This document shows positions 11,536-21,968 of a stretch of DNA of 64,000 nt, in pieces. The position numbers and the translations under genes were made by a program. The first letter of the stretch is position 1. Each line of letters starts with the position of its first letter. The stretch is from Thalassia testudinum (lineage: Eukaryota; Streptophyta; Magnoliopsida; Alismatales; Hydrocharitaceae): positions 36,841,001-36,905,000 of the forward strand of contig JAZHRO010000003.1 in assembly GCA_037157565.1 (NCBI GenBank). Direction: 5' to 3'. The notes beneath the pieces are model-generated. The model saw only the letters and a list, made by a program, of their open reading frames with translations. It was not told where the DNA came from and did no database searches.

Positions 11536-12940
11536 ACAGCACTCTCTCCCGATCTCTCTACCGACACTTACACACACACACTCACACTCTCATACACACA
11601 CACACACACACCTATACACTATTATATACTTATATACATATACATACACATATATATATTGATATATATACATATATATATATATACATACATATATATA
11701 TACTTATATTTATACATATAGTAGTACCTATATACTTAAGTATTAGTATACATACAAACATATATATATCTATATACTTATATATATACATATATATTTA
11801 CATATATACATATACTTATATACATATATATATATATACATATATCTATGCATATATTAGTACTTATATAACTATGTATTAGTCTATATACATACATACA
11901 TATATATATATACATCTATATACTTATATATATACATACATATATATACACATATACTTATACATACATATATAAATATATTTAAAAATATACATACACA
12001 TATACATATCTATTTATATAACTATATATACATATATATATATACATATCAATCTACATATATCTATATACAAATATTACTATATATATATATATATTTA
12101 CATCTATATAGTTATATAGACATACTTATACATATATATATATCTCTATACATATATCTATCTATACATATACTTATATATATATATACACATATATAAC
12201 TGCATATATATACCTATATATTTATAATCATATATATATATATATTTTCACATTACTTACCATACGTGGTATCGCGGGAATATCTGCACCAATTGTTGAT
12301 ATTCCCCGATACATGCGTACAAAAAGCGTGGTCACACTCATCTTCCATCAATCCACCTTACACTCCATGCATCACCTCATCCTGATGGTTGCGTCTTTCT
12401 AGACGACGACCGACTCGACGTCGTGCTACACTCCATCTCTGCCACCAACCCCACCCCTTTATACATATATAGTATATACATATATTTATATATACTATAG
12501 TTACTTTACTTCTGCCTCTCTTTCCTGCCAGTAAAAAGGTAAAAAAATATATAAAAGAGAAAAGATAATCCTTGACTTGCAGGAACTCCATCTTGCGAAT
12601 AGCAAGACCCATTTTGGAACCCTGATTGGGCTCAAAGCCAAGAACCTAATTTTGAGGGTGTGCCTCAAGGACAAGAATTATCAGAAAAAAATATAAATAG
12701 AAAAACACCAAAAACACAATAAACAAATGGAAGAGATTCGTTGTAGGAAGGCGTAGAAACTTGACTTGTAACCCCACTTCCCTGAGTTCGACCCTGGGCC
12801 TAAAAGTGACCAAGATAAAATCAAGTAGGCCAGGTTAAAAATTTTGTAAAGAGATGGTTAGGTCCGATTTAGGTTAACCATTATACACACTTCAACGATA
12901 CAATCACCACATTAGCACACCTATCCGGGCCTGACCACCA
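10195..12940 (+). repeat. 3' LTR of element A
   Basis: Begins TGGTTGCACCGC and ends ACCACCA, directly before the duplicated GTGCT. It has the same order of parts as the 5' LTR: TATA at 10557-10564, GC-rich segment with hairpins at 11122-11207, CT/CA runs, AT microsatellite 11591-12247, and hairpin near 12263-12325. Differences from the 5' LTR are scattered substitutions and microsatellite length. Confidence 0.9.
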
Positions 12941-12945
12941 GTGCT

Positions 12946-14268
12946 ATGAGAGAGGGAGAGAGAGAGAGCTTCCTGCTGGAGTGAAGGGGGCGTTTAAGCC
13001 ATCCGTGATCTCAGGGTCAACATCTGGTGTCCACACGCGCGCACAGGCACGTAGGTGCGTGGAGAGGCGCATGCTGGAGGGAAGTGGGCGTAGAGAGGAC
13101 TACAGCGCACAGCGCTACGTGGAGAGCTGGAGCGGGCGCATGCAGACATACGCGGGCGAGGGGAGCGGGCGAAGATGGGGGTGGGTGCGGGCGACGCGGG
13201 CGCACGCAGACGCGCAGGCGGGTGCTGGAGCGGGCATGGGGCTGGATGCGGGTGTAGGCAGTGGCTGGTAGCGGTACGTCGGGTGATCGGATAAGTGAGA
13301 AACTTACCAGTCACCCCACTGTAGCCACAGTGTTCCGCTAAAATGCGTGAACGGTGGCTAAAGTGCCCAAGTGAGCAGCACGATCGGGTGCTGTAAGTGC
13401 TGTGAGTGTGGGCGACTTGCGACTAACTCGTGCGTGGAAGGGGTTGCACCGGCTGGTTGCAGGTGTAGAGAGGTAGGCGTACGCAAAGAAGTGGAAGGCG
13501 AAGGCTGCCGGTAGGCTCACGCGGTGGCCTGCGTGTGCTGCTGCCGCCTTGCTGCTACTGCTGTGGAGCTTGGCCGGCTGCTGCAGGGGCATGCAGTGGC
13601 CGGTTGAGCTTCAAAGCTTGAAGCTTTGTGGTAATGGTGAAAATGGCTTGGAAAGTTGAAACAGGGAAGGAAGACCACCACGCCCACAGGCTCTTTGATG
13701 AGCTAGGCAGTGGTGGTCTCATGATGGTGGGTGTGCACCGCAGTGATGTACTCCTACCCGCAGAGTGGCTCCCCAGAGGAGGAGGGACTGCGTATGGAGG
13801 GAGAAGGGGAAGAGATGGTGGCCTGGAGAAGAAGCTGCGTTAGGTTTTTTTGGTGGACCAGGCTCCCCTTTGCAAGAAGAAGCCGTGCCTTATTTATAGA
13901 GGAAGAAAGCATGCATAGCCATGCCTTGGCTGTGCATGGCTTATGCATGGCTTGGTAGGGAGTGGCTGTTGCAGGGCAAGCTTTGCAGAGTGTGGCACGA
14001 GGAAGAGGTTGAAGAGGCCATGCTTGCAGCCGTGCGAAGAATTTCAAAGTCAAATAAAATTAAAATAAAAAGATGGTGAATTTTGCAAAGCAGCACTTGA
14101 GGAAAATATGAATTGCGAGGCCATTTTATTCACTCTCCTCCCATCTCAAATAAATGCATGCATGCGTGTATTTTTACAAATGCGACTATGGGTACCTAAT
14201 ATGCACTGGTAATGCTAGGAAATAGCACAAGAAGGCACAATTGCAGGTGTACTTTTGCGGTGCAATCA
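12946..14268 (-). repeat. Solo LTR A', right part (5' half of the LTR on the minus strand)
   Basis: Continues A' after the insertion of A. The text from GTGCTATGAGAGAG onward is the reverse complement of the 5' half of LTR A. It carries the minus-strand TATA (13891-13900) and the hairpin pair (about 13281-13367), and ends at GGTGCAATCA, the complement of the LTR start. TATAC (14269-14273) follows and matches 298-302. Confidence 0.85.
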
Positions 14269-14348
14269 TATACCTTCCTGGTGGACCACTAGGTCTCTTA
14301 TTCCTAATTTTTGTCTCCATATTTTTTAAACTCTTTTCTATAGGATAG

Positions 14349-14468
14349 AACACCCATATGTACCGAGGTGTTGTTTTATTTGATGGAAGGAAGGGTAGCA
14401 TTCATTTGCACCAAGATGTTTTATTTGGTGGACAAACTGCATAAGCACCCATTTGTAATGGGGTGCTT
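14349..14468. repeat. Triple tandem hairpin in the 3' untranslated region of C
   Basis: Three hairpins start at 14349 (AACACC/GGTGTT), 14397 (AGCAT/ATGTT) and 14443 (AAGCACCC/GGGTGCTT), so the spacing is 46-48 bp. All share a CATTTGTA-like loop. Element D has the matching three at 45487-45614. Confidence 0.65.
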
Positions 14469-15596
14469 AACTGCAAGGTGTTTCATTCTTTTCTTTTTCA
14501 TTTTTCTCCTCAATTTTTCTTATTAACAAAATACTCCATATCCTTTTTCTAGGTGAGTGGCACATCCTTCACCCTTTCAAGAATCGCCCCGTGGAAATCC
14601 TTGGACTAAAGAGGATTTAGAATCAATCTCTTAACCTATGTATTTTCGTGGTCTCAGATGCCAACAAGACAACTCTATGTGTGTGAATTTTGGATGCTTA
14701 AGTTACTTAGCTCTCAAACTAGAGCTTGGACAGTAAAGCCATTCACTCTCAGGTCCTTTAAACTCGGTTTCCTCTTGCAGGATCTGTCAAGATGCAACTC
14801 GCCAAGTCTAGACGAATGTCCTTAGTTGATTAGGCTAACTATGGCCTTATAGACCTTAAGACTAAGCTTTTACCAACTCTTTACTTAATTAACTCTGAAT
14901 ATCTGGCCTTTTCACTTAACTTGGTTGTAATAATATATGTTCAAAAAGCAAAAGAATTTACTTAGTTTAATTGACCAAGAAAGTTATAATTTAATTCCAA
15001 AACTCAAGTTTTAAACTTAATACAACTTAGTTACTTTATTTTAGGATAAAGAGCATAAAAAACAGATCCTTACAATTTTAGATTCTAACTCAAAAAAATT
15101 CTCGTTCAAAATTTCGCAAAAAAATGCGTGTTTTGAAAACATTATTTAAGTAAAAATCTAAATAAAGATCCAATACTCTTATAAAATACTATTTACAAAA
15201 TATATATTATTATTATTATTTTATTTTTTTTTGGTTTCTGACCTAAAAGAAAAATTAAGTCTTTAATTACTAATATAATTAAATATAAATATATTTTTGG
15301 TATCGTCTTCTTTTTCTTCTTTATTATAAATGTAAAACCCCTTTATTATTTTTATGATTTTGTAATTTTATGATTTTTATATTTATGTACTTTTATTTTT
15401 ATGCTTTATAAAATTTTTAAATTTTTATGAAATTTTCAAAATTTTTCAAAATTTTAGGGTATTTTTGACTTTTCTAATTTTTTTTAAAATTTTTGGGTAT
15501 TTCTATTTTTTTAATTTCATGGGTATTTCCCTTTTTATGCTTTTGTTTTTTACTTTTATCTACAAATACACTTGAAGTGAAAATGTCACTTCACAG

Positions 15597-15633
15597 CCCC
15601 CTAAGCCAAAATATTACAATGTCCTCATTGTAA
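15597..15633 (-). other. Internal hairpin-G-run module of element C (module 1)
   Basis: On the plus strand a C-run (15597-15601) precedes TTACAATG (15614-15621), loop TCCT and CATTGTAA (15626-15633). On the coding strand this is an 8-bp stem with an AGGA loop followed by the G-run, 250-290 bp downstream of the pol stop. Confidence 0.7.
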
Positions 15634-15886
15634 GAAGGGTGGAAAAGATATTACACTTCACTTAGTGTAGGGTGACGGAAGCAGTCGGATAGTGGAGATC
15701 AAAGATCTCTATGTGAACGACTTATATTCTGACCAAAGGTCAAAGTGGTCAGTCGGACTAAGTAAAGGTAATTAGTGTAAAATAAGTGGCAATTCAGGTA
15801 CAGATTCTAGTGTATGTGTAGAGAAAAGTGTAGAAAATAGGAAACAACTATATACAGAATGAGTGGTGGAAAGATGGATGTAAACC

Positions 15887-16397
15887 CTAGTGGAGCATGT
15901 AGCAGTCTCCAACAAGACCCAAAATATGTGGTTCCAAGAAAGGTTTTAAATGTTGGCCATTAACTTTGAAGGGTTGATCCTTGTTGGGTTTGGTGATTTC
16001 GACAACTCCATTGTTGAAGACTCTAACTACAATAAATGGACCTTACCATTTAGACCTAAGTTTCCTAGGGAAGAGCTTCAGACAGGCATCAAAGAGCAAC
16101 ACCTTCTAACCGGGTGAGAAAGATTTGCGGGAAATATGTTTATCACAGAAGGATTTAAGTTTTTCCTTATACAGCTTTGAACTCTCATGGGAATCATGTC
16201 ATAATTCCTCAAGTTCATTAAGCTGCAACCTACAGTGATTACTAGCCTTCACAAGGTCCAAATTATAGGCTTTAATTGCCTAATGGGCCATGTGTTCAAT
16301 TTCTACGGGAAGATGACAGGGTTTCCCATAAACAAGTCTGTTTGGTGACATGCCTATTGGTGTTTTGTGGGCAGTCCTATAAGCCCACAAGGCCTCA
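15887..16397 (-). pseudogene. Integrase C-terminal part of element C (broken)
   Basis: The minus strand reads through the post-catalytic part of a gypsy integrase, ending in CYMLH and a TAG at 15887-15889, exactly as in element D. Several in-frame TAG, TAA or TGA codons replace Trp, Gln or similar residues; for example a TAG sits where D has the Trp of KAYWAI. The catalytic core is on the other side of element B (30164-30597). Confidence 0.8.
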
Positions 16398-17129
16398 TGA
16401 TGGGAGCACCATCATGAGCCCTAACTAGCTCATTTTGACCTAGAAAGGAGAACAAAAGCTCCTACATAATCAACTGGAGGTCCTAATTCCATGAATAACC
16501 ATTTTGAGAGAAAAGCAAGAAACAAGGGGTAAAACTATAATTTTACCATTGCAATACAACAACGAGTTTTCTCATGAGCTAAACACAAGTCAAATGGTCT
16601 TAACAAGATAAAAAGTGGGTTGGTTCAAATAGAAAAGGGTTCATGTGAAATCTAGGAATCAAATGACTTCTTGTAACCCTAAAATAGGGTCACTTAATTT
16701 AACAAGGTTTTAGTCAGGATAAAATTCACTTAAACCCTATAAAAATCATGGAAAAATATTCTCTAAGATTTAGAACCTTCAATTTTGCCCTTAGAACCTA
16801 TTATGACATAAATTGGGGTCTCAGACAAATATTTACCCTAAATTGGGTTTTTACATAAATTGCCTAGTCAAACATGGTCAAACCCAAAATCCAACTTCAC
16901 CATTGGATTTATTAGGTCAAAATTAGGTTTGTACCAAAATTTGAACCTAAGGGGAATTCATCTTGACCTACTTTGCCAATAGGTTCAGCCCAATTACATT
17001 TCTACCCCTATCTTTTGAAAACCCTTGTAGAAGTCACCTAGCTTTGTCTTCGTTCTTTGCAATTAGGTCCCTCCTCCATTATAGTGGAGGGAATCCTACT
17101 CTGACGAGATTTAGAGGGCAAGATCTCAA

Positions 17130-17179
17130 ATTTCTCAGAGAATCCCCCTCAAATTTGAAAGGGAGATTCTCTGAGAAAT
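17130..17179. promoter_or_regulatory. 15-bp-arm palindrome upstream of the B promoter
   Basis: ATTTCTCAGAGAATC (17130-17144) pairs perfectly with GATTCTCTGAGAAAT (17165-17179), and part of the 20-bp centre also pairs. It lies about 130 bp upstream of the TATA box. The 3' LTR copy (28132-28181) keeps the arms with one mismatch. It could be a protein-binding dyad or an RNA/DNA hairpin; the function is unknown. Confidence 0.65.
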
Positions 17180-17306
17180 CTCCTCCAGTATGAACACAAT
17201 TTGAGGCGAATGCACGAGAGATTTGGGTATCCTTCAAATTTCCATCTCTGGCGAGCTTGCCGTGGTTGGAACTTGGCTTCCAAGCACAAATCCTTCCTCC
17301 AGGGCC

Positions 17307-17314
17307 TATATAAG
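17307..17314 (+). promoter_or_regulatory. TATA box of element B 5' LTR
   Basis: TATATAAG in the context GGGCCTATATAAGCAGACC is identical in the 3' LTR (28336-28343). It is the best promoter candidate in the LTR, about 910 bp from its start. Confidence 0.75.
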
Positions 17315-18465
17315 CAGACCCAAGTCACCCCGCATCTCCCACGCTTGAAATTGGCCAGAGAATCCCTCAAATTCATCTCTTCCTTCTCCGGCCAGTGGCT
17401 TAACAAGCTCCGGTGACCTCCCTCTCTCTCCCTCGTCGCCTAGCCACAATACCAGTGGCTGGGTCCTCTTCATCTTTCTCGTCCATGTCACGCCACACTT
17501 GCCGATGCCTCTATAGCCCCTTCATCGTCGCCATCCTCTCCCCACTGAGCGCTTCGTCTCCGGTGATGGCAATACGAGTCGGCCACCATCCCTGCCTCCC
17601 CCATCGTCTCTCTACGTTTAGATAAGTCCCTCTTCCTTCCTACTCCTTTTTCGCACCTTTATCTCTCAAAAATGCCCTTCGATGCACTCCACCACCATCA
17701 TCCCTTCCAACTCCGGCCAGACCTCCGGTGGGGCGTCCTCGACGTTCCGCACCTCCATCTGCCTCGCCAACCACCCCATAAGATCCACAACACTTCACTG
17801 ATCATAAACGCTCACTTCACTCACCGCACCAAGCACCCACAAGGGCCCTGAACACACCCACTCTCACGCACATAGGGTGCCTTAAGCATGCGCACTCTGG
17901 CTGCCCCACGCCATGCCGACCCCTGCAACACATTCGCCATGTCTTGATGAAGCCTTCTGAGCTTCCTAACGAGGCCATGAGGCTGTTTTACGTGTTAGTA
18001 GGTTTGGAGCTCCGCCGCCATTGACGATCGCAAGAAGCTTGCTTGCAAGCTTGCTTCAGGTTCTCCTGCTCTAGGTTCAGAGTCCCAGGTTGTGCAGGAT
18101 ACACTCGCACATAGCTCCAGGCCTCTAATTCCAGTCGAAATGCTTAGCAGCCATTGCAATCAAGCGAAGACATCCCTACGGCAGGCACGCATAAGAGAGG
18201 TGGGAAGATAGTCCCACCTAGAAAATTCTAGAAGCACCGCAGCTGCATAAATTGAAAAACTGCCTTAGGCTTATCGCCTCCTGACCACATGGTGAGGTCC
18301 CACTCACCTACACCCGCCTTGTCCGTGACCTGACCTCCGCGGACGTGGAGTGACCCGTATACCCGACCCTGCACTCCTCGCCTACCTCCGCACGCTAATG
18401 GGCCTGGTTCCGGGCATGCACCTGACCCGATTACTCAAGATGGTGGCTTTGGGAGAGCGAGCCTA

Positions 18466-18835
18466 AGAGAGAAAGACGAGAAGAGAAGAAGAAGGCAGAG
18501 GTCAAGGAAAGAGAAGAAGAAGAAGCCAAGGAAGAAGAAGGCGGAGGCCAGAGAAAGCAAAGGAAGGAGAAGGCAAGGCTGAAGAGGAAGGAGCTGAGGT
18601 TAGAGAGGCTGAAGAGCTGAAGAAGAAAGAGAATGAAAGAGAAGGAAAAGGAACTGAAGGCAGAAGAAAGAGGAGTAGCCAAAGAGAAAGAAGAAGAAAG
18701 AGAAGAAGCCAAAGGCAAAGGAAAAGAAGCAGCGAAAGACTAAGGCACGAAATTAGAAGAAGTGAAAGAGAGAAGAAGAAAGAAAGCTTCAAAACAGAGA
18801 AGAAAAGAGAAGACATAAAGCACTGTAGCACCCAT
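18466..18835 (+). repeat. Purine-rich tract in the 5' LTR of B
   Basis: About 370 bp in which the plus strand is overwhelmingly A and G (GAAGAAGAAGG-type steps with few pyrimidines). The 3' LTR has the same at about 29505-29850. Frames across it are low-complexity Ser/Leu/Phe strings on the minus strand and are not genes. Confidence 0.8.
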
Positions 18836-19121
18836 AGTTTAAGACGTCCGATTCACAAATCAGACGCCCGATTTTTGTGCTTCTTTATATACATTGAGAT
18901 TCTGTGTTTACATTTATCTTTTTGCACTAGAACTCCGATTTTTCATTGTATATTATATTCAATTTCTCAAAGTTGTGCTCTTGATTTCTAAACCCTAATT
19001 TGCTCCCTGTGTTCGACTCGGACTTAAACTTTGCGTAATAAAATCTATTTGTTTTCAAAGCAATTTCAACTATATTACAACACTTTACTTTAAAACCTAA
19101 TTTCGCTTTGACAAAACATTT

Positions 19122-19139
19122 TGGCGCTGTTGCTGGAGA
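19122..19139 (+). other. Primer binding site of element B
   Basis: TGGCGCTGTTGCTGGAGA starts 3 bp after the LTR end. It resembles the tRNA-Asp complement seen in A and D with a few transitions, in line with an ageing copy. Confidence 0.8.
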
Positions 19140-20230
19140 GCAACGGGCGATTTAGAAATCTTGATTACAATTTCTGATTTGGTACTAACTTGATATATCT
19201 CTTTTGTTGTGACTGTTTTAGGAGAGAAGATTCAAAGGAAGATGGCCACACAGCAAACACATCCGGGGCAGGTAATCTCTAATTAGTCCTTTCTCTTAAC
19301 CCTCTCATTCTGAAAAGGAACAACAAGATAAAATCAATTAGGGCTACTTGTTTTCCATCTTTAGCTAAGTCACCAAAGTTGCCTGATTTTGATTTCAACA
19401 ACAAATACTGATTTGTGCATCCATTTAAGGTAACTAGGGCTACCACCTTCTTGATTGAGCCCTAGATACCATATTTTTGGCAACTAAATTGGACCAAAAT
19501 TAGAGCCAAATTAAGGATTCCAATTTAGGGTTTTGGAAACACATCTTTCTAAGCAAGAATCAACTATCCAAAAAGAGGTGTGCCTAAGCCTTGGTTGAAA
19601 GGACTTATTCAAGAGAAAATCTAAAATTCAAGCTCTTAATTTCACTTGAACCCTAAAAGAAAGGACCTAAAACTTCTCAAAGGACAAATAGGTGAAGTTG
19701 ACCCCCTTGTTGGGTCAACCAACCTTGAAATTAGGTCACTTTTGCACTCAATACATCTAAAGTTCAAGTAAAATCTTAAGCACCTTTGATCTTAAATAAA
19801 AGTGGTAGACTTAAGAGGTCAAAGTCCCCATTCTGGTCTACTTGGAACCTCAGTGACAAGAGAGGTCAGGTGGGGGAAACCCTGTAACTCGTGGGGACTC
19901 TCTACCATGTAGGGGCCTTTGCGAGACTCTTCCTCTCTGGCTGCCCAGGTATTTCTCATGTGTATGACTTTCTGACTAAGGGGTATCATCCGCCCCGAAC
20001 CTCTATAGTCATCCAAATTTTTGGGTGTCTTGATTGGGTCCAGCACATTCTACTCTCATCCAAACCATCGGTGCATGTTCGGTAGGAGGTCCTTAAGACC
20101 ATCCTTAAGACCTCTTTTAGTGATTCACTCCTGCCGAGGCCAAGCCTCAATGTCCGTGTTTGTGCAGCAACCCCACCACATAGACATTTCCTCTTATTCA
20201 TCAGAACCAAATTCTCCTTCTTCCATCATC
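19140..20230 (+). other. Leader of element B
   Basis: About 1.1 kb between PBS and gag without a recognisable coding region. Nothing beyond ordinary AT-rich leader sequence is seen. Confidence 0.55.
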
Positions 20231-21968
20231 ATGGCACAACTAGTAGAAGAAGAGAACAATCTTGAAAACCAACTCTAGCACCTAAATGATCTATTTCAAG
20301 CCTTTGTAAACCCACCGTAGAGTCCTATGATTTGGGATCACTACAATCCTGCTGCGGTGGCAATCGAACCTCGAGTCCAAATCTCGACTGGAGGTCCTAA
20401 TTCTGAGCTCAAGCCCAACATGATTCATGCTATTCCAAAGTTTCATGGGCTTAATTCCCAAGATCCCTTCCAGCACATCAAATAACTCAAACATCTGGCC
20501 CAGGCCTTCGGTTTAGATGTCCAAAATCGGGATATTCTTCTTATGAAGATGTTTTCCTTCTCTCTTATGGACAGGGCAGCTCACTGGTATCAGACTCAAA
20601 TGCGTCCAATCAACACATGGGTTGAACTACAATCCGAATTCTTGAAAAAGTTCTTCCCAGTTGGTCGGACGAATGCCTTGCGACACTAGATCACACTTCA
20701 CCCAGTAATATGGAGAACCTCTTCATGAAGCATGGGACCATTTCTTGGATCTCATGCGAAAGTGCCCCCATCATAGAGTTCCTAAATGGGAACAAGTCCA
20801 GTCTTTTTACCAGGGACTCCATGAAGACATCTGCTTATTCGTCAATGCAACCTGCGGAGGAAATATCATGGGCCAACACAAAGAAACTGTGTGGGAGATT
20901 CTCGAGAATATGTGCGAGAACTCCATCAATAATGACTCCATGGGCTTATTCAACTAGACGAATGCCTGTGCATTAACGAATCAGAGGGGAGCACATGAGA
21001 CATAGGGCCTGTCCGCATCCATCGACTTGGAACTGATGGCCGGTCAGTTGGACAAGGTCTCTATCATCGAGAAGAAGGTGGATGAGCTGACTCAACATCT
21101 GTAGCGAGACACCTTTGCGCAAAATCCATTTGCACAGCCGCCACTTGGGAGGGAAGCTGTGCATAACATCTATCACCGATCTTCTTAGGGGATGGACCCG
21201 TATCCACCCTTGTCTGACTCTAGGACCGAAGGAAACTTTGATCCAACCTACTCTAGTTGGAGGAACTCTGAACCCTCATACTCTGACTTTCCTAAGGTTC
21301 CTCAGACCTACGAGGACCTAAACGCCATCTAGAATGGCCCATTCTTTAATACCTATAACCTTGGATGGCGGAATCATCCTAACTTCCTGTGGGTGGGAAA
21401 TAATCAGAATCAAAGACCACCATATCAACCCCGTCCATGAGCTCCTTGTCCATATCAGCCTCCTCAGCCTTGGCCCAACCCCACCTATCAATATGGGCCA
21501 ACCCAAACCGATCAAATGACTCTTATCCTTCAGACTCTGGCTGACATTCAGAAGACGAATGCAGCTATGCAAAAATAGCACAAGGATGAGATCACAGAGG
21601 TACGTAATCAACTTGCCTAGATGGCGAATTCCCGCCAACCTGGTACACTCCCTTTGCAACCTCTATCGAATCCAAATAACATGTCGAACCGAAGGCGCGT
21701 TATGAACCCAAATCTGAGCCAAGCCCACATGATTTATCAGGTACCTTCTATTCCATCACCCAACGAGATGGAAGCTTCGACATCGTATGAAGGATTTCAG
21801 CAGCAACCACCTATTTTACCAACTCCGAACCAAAACCAGGTAGCACTAAATTCTGTAACAACCCATAGTGGAAATGCAACACAAAACCCACCTTATCCAA
21901 GCCACTTTCATCGTGGTAGTAACCCAAGCCCTAGGATAGTTATCCAGGACACCCCTATCCCACATTAA
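20231..21968 (+). pseudogene. gag of element B (broken)
   Basis: The start is taken at ATG 20231 (MAQLVEEEN). The Gag domain runs in frame 2 through about 20695, where the FFPVGRTNALRH stretch is recognisable, despite TAG 20276, a TAG near 20321 and a TAA near 20484. A frameshift near 20700-20745 moves the CPHHRVPKWEQVQSFYQGL region to another frame. The rest is the Gln/Pro/Asn-rich C-terminal part up to 21968. Particle formation from this copy is not possible. Confidence 0.75.

Larger units (their letters stand above)
1698..12940 (+). mobile_element. Element A: non-autonomous Athila-like LTR retrotransposon (gag-protease only)
   Basis: This is an 11.2-kb plus-strand element. Its LTRs of about 2.7 kb begin TGATTGCACC or TGGTTGCACC and end ACCACCA, and it is flanked by the 5-bp duplication GTGCT (1693-1697 and 12941-12945). 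The order is 5' LTR, PBS, long leader, gag plus protease in one frame, then 3' untranslated region, polypurine tract and 3' LTR. No RT, RNase H or integrase motif occurs between the protease (about 8464) and the 3' LTR (10195). It inserted into an LTR of its own family in opposite orientation. By eye the first ~190 bp of its two LTRs differ at roughly 15 positions, so the insertion is not recent. Confidence 0.9.
14269..16397 (-). mobile_element. Element C, segment 2: 3' untranslated region and end of pol
   Basis: On the minus strand this aligns with D from about 43630 to 45690. It holds the end of the integrase gene (15887-16397), the internal hairpin-G-run module (15597-15633), about 1.1 kb of A/T-rich low-complexity DNA and the triple hairpin (14349-14468). 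It is cut at 16397 by element B; CCTCA at 16393-16397 and 30159-30163 marks that event. Confidence 0.85.
16398..19118 (+). repeat. 5' LTR of element B
   Basis: Starts with TGATGG...CCATCA, which can fold on itself, and ends ACAAAACA just before TTT and the PBS. It contains a near-perfect 50-bp palindrome (17130-17179), a TATA box (17307-17314), a GC-rich stretch to about 18400 and a purine-rich tract (about 18466-18835). The matching 3' copy is 27402-30158. Confidence 0.92.

Noticed and set aside
14349..14468. CRISPR-like array of short spaced repeats
   Set aside because: Only three diverged hairpin units in a plant retrotransposon; no cas genes and no near-identical repeats.
18431..18831. 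Ser/Leu/Phe-rich minus-strand frames (also 29479-29774)
   Set aside because: They are low-complexity translations of the purine-rich LTR tract.
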